This document shows, one piece after another, positions 4,624 to 5,497 of a DNA stretch of 5,497 bases. Source of the stretch: Acidobacteriota bacterium (GTDB taxonomy: Bacteria > Actinomycetota > Acidimicrobiia > Spongiisociales > UBA5794); NCBI GenBank assembly GCA_004356175.1, contig SMXV01000128.1:1-5497 (forward strand), read 5' to 3'. Both the position numbers and the translations under genes were made by a program. The notes beneath the pieces are model-generated. The model did no database searches. It was not told the DNA's origin and saw only the letters and a list, made by a program, of their open reading frames with translations. Each line of letters opens with the position of its first letter. Within the stretch, counting starts at the first letter, position 1.

Positions 4624-5253
4624 ATGAACAACGATACCAACCTACCCGAGCTTGCGGATTGGCTGCATCTGACGTGGTCAGATGAGCAGTACAAGCAATT
4701 CGAACGGTTTGAGTCGTGGTTGATCTCCGAAGCAGCCGAGGCTGGCGGCATTGGGCCGAGGGAGTATCAGCGGATTCGCGACCGGCACACTGCTGATTCC
4801 CTTGCCTTCGTGAAAATCATGAATCCGACAGGTCGTACAGTGGTGGATGTCGGATCTGGTGTGGGTCTGCCAGCCATCCCCATTGCAATCGCCCTCCCAC
4901 ATGTCTCTGTAACGATTCTCGACAGATCGGAGCGCCGAACCCGACTTGCCGCACGGGCCTGTCGGGTGCTTGGACTCGAGAACGTCGAGATAGTCATGGC
5001 TCCGGCTGAGACGGTGACTGCAACATACGACGCTGTTACATTCCGTGCTTCGCTGAAGTTGCAGTCAGCGACTGCGATATTTCAGCAGCTTGCCAAAAGT
5101 GGCGGGGAGGGACTCTTTGCGCTCAGCCGACGGAACGAACCGAATGAATCACTTGTGGGACCCGAGGGCACTACCTTCTCGGTGGAACTCGTGGACAGTG
5201 AGGTACTTGACTCGCCAGCGTGGATCCTTAGGATGAAACGGACAACAGCTTGA
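4624..5253 (+). CDS. rsmG: 16S rRNA (guanine-N7) methyltransferase RsmG (GidB)
   Basis: RsmG transfers a methyl group from S-adenosylmethionine to N7 of G527 (E. coli numbering) in 16S rRNA; its loss gives low-level streptomycin resistance in several bacteria. The 209-residue product has the actinobacterial-type lead GGIGPREYQRIRDRHTADSL (41-60), the SAM-binding motif VVDVGSGVGLPAIPIAI (73-89), the acidic end of strand 2 at D100 (ILDRSERR), and the FRAS segment (140-143) matching the family's RA motif. Two deviations stand out: PAIP replaces the common PGIP, and ALSR (166-169) replaces the usual ALKG. The ATG at 4624 is the only good start, and no ribosome binding site precedes it because parS 2 occupies that space. 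parA follows after 34 bases with no terminator, so the two are probably co-transcribed. Confidence 0.92.
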   Translation: MNNDTNLPELADWLHLTWSDEQYKQFERFESWLISEAAEAGGIGPREYQRIRDRHTADSLAFVKIMNPTGRTVVDVGSGVGLPAIPIAIALPHVSVTILDRSERRTRLAARACRVLGLENVEIVMAPAETVTATYDAVTFRASLKLQSATAIFQQLAKSGGEGLFALSRRNEPNESLVGPEGTTFSVELVDSEVLDSPAWILRMKRTTA

Positions 5254-5287
5254 AACTGTACAGATACTCGACAGGAGCAGACAGCCG

Positions 5288-5497
5288 ATGAGCGCAACCG
5301 TAGTGGCCATCGCCAATCAGAAGGGCGGTGTTGGCAAGTCCACGACCGCGATCAATCTCGGCGCCGGTCTTGCATTCCAGGACGAGCGAATACTTGTATT
5401 CGACCTTGATCCGCAAGGAAATACAACGTCAGGGCTCGGAATTGATCGGGCGAGCATCGATCTTTCGACGTACGACATACTTGTTGACGGGGTAGAA
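5288..5497 (+). CDS. parA: Chromosome partitioning ATPase ParA (Soj), 5' part only
   Basis: Only the first 70 codons lie in the window; the gene runs off the right edge. ParA is the Walker-type ATPase that binds DNA nonspecifically and drives ParB-parS complexes apart during chromosome segregation. The visible part has the deviant Walker A motif KGGVGKST (12-19) with the signature lysine K12, and the strand ILVFDLDPQGNTTSGLG (35-51), whose DxDPQGN is the Walker A' motif of the family. AGGAG at 5273-5277, ten bases before the ATG, is a good ribosome binding site. Two parS sites upstream and a conserved place after rsmG favour the chromosomal partition ParA over MinD or a plasmid homologue. parB is expected next, outside the window. 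Confidence 0.95.
   Translation, partial: MSATVVAIANQKGGVGKSTTAINLGAGLAFQDERILVFDLDPQGNTTSGLGIDRASIDLSTYDILVDGVE

Overview
The window is the replication-origin neighbourhood of a bacterial chromosome. dnaA lies on the minus strand. Divergent from it on the plus strand are rpmH, rnpA, yidD, yidC, jag (khpB), rsmG (gidB) and the start of parA. This order is strongly conserved around oriC in many bacteria. The sequence suggests an Actinomycetota member of moderate GC content. Three things point there: the DnaA segment EEFFHTFNSLYEAGNQMVISSDRPP resembles actinobacterial DnaA, RsmG carries the actinobacterial GxIGPRE...RxxDRH segment, and YidC is a short 299-residue form. An acidimicrobial-type lineage is possible, but that is an inference with no database search behind it.

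Layout. Positions 1-84 lie just downstream of dnaA and hold four DnaA-box-like 9-mers, so this may be the edge of oriC in the dnaA-dnaN gap. dnaA fills 85-1473 or 85-1503, depending on the start. The 429-base gap 1504-1932 separates the divergent dnaA and rpmH transcription units. It holds a tight array of three DnaA boxes with a 12-bp period, a candidate dnaA promoter, a nested inverted repeat in the probable dnaA leader, and a -10 box plus hairpin ahead of rpmH. From 1933 to 4474 there is a compact operon: rpmH-rnpA-yidD-yidC are chained by overlapping stop and start codons, and jag follows after 4 bases. A strong hairpin terminator closes the operon and runs directly into a perfect parS site. 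A second parS lies 49 bp further on and ends two bases before the rsmG start codon. rsmG and parA follow, and parA runs off the right edge.

Function. The genes group into replication initiation (DnaA), ribosome and RNase P production (L34, RnpA), membrane protein insertion (YidD, YidC), RNA binding (Jag/KhpB), 16S rRNA methylation (RsmG) and chromosome segregation (ParA, parS). No new multi-gene system is visible. The points most worth a second look are the parS-terminator-promoter composite at 4517-4623, a serine in YidC where the hydrophilic-groove arginine is expected, an alanine at the first glycine of the DnaA Walker A motif, and the phased DnaA boxes.
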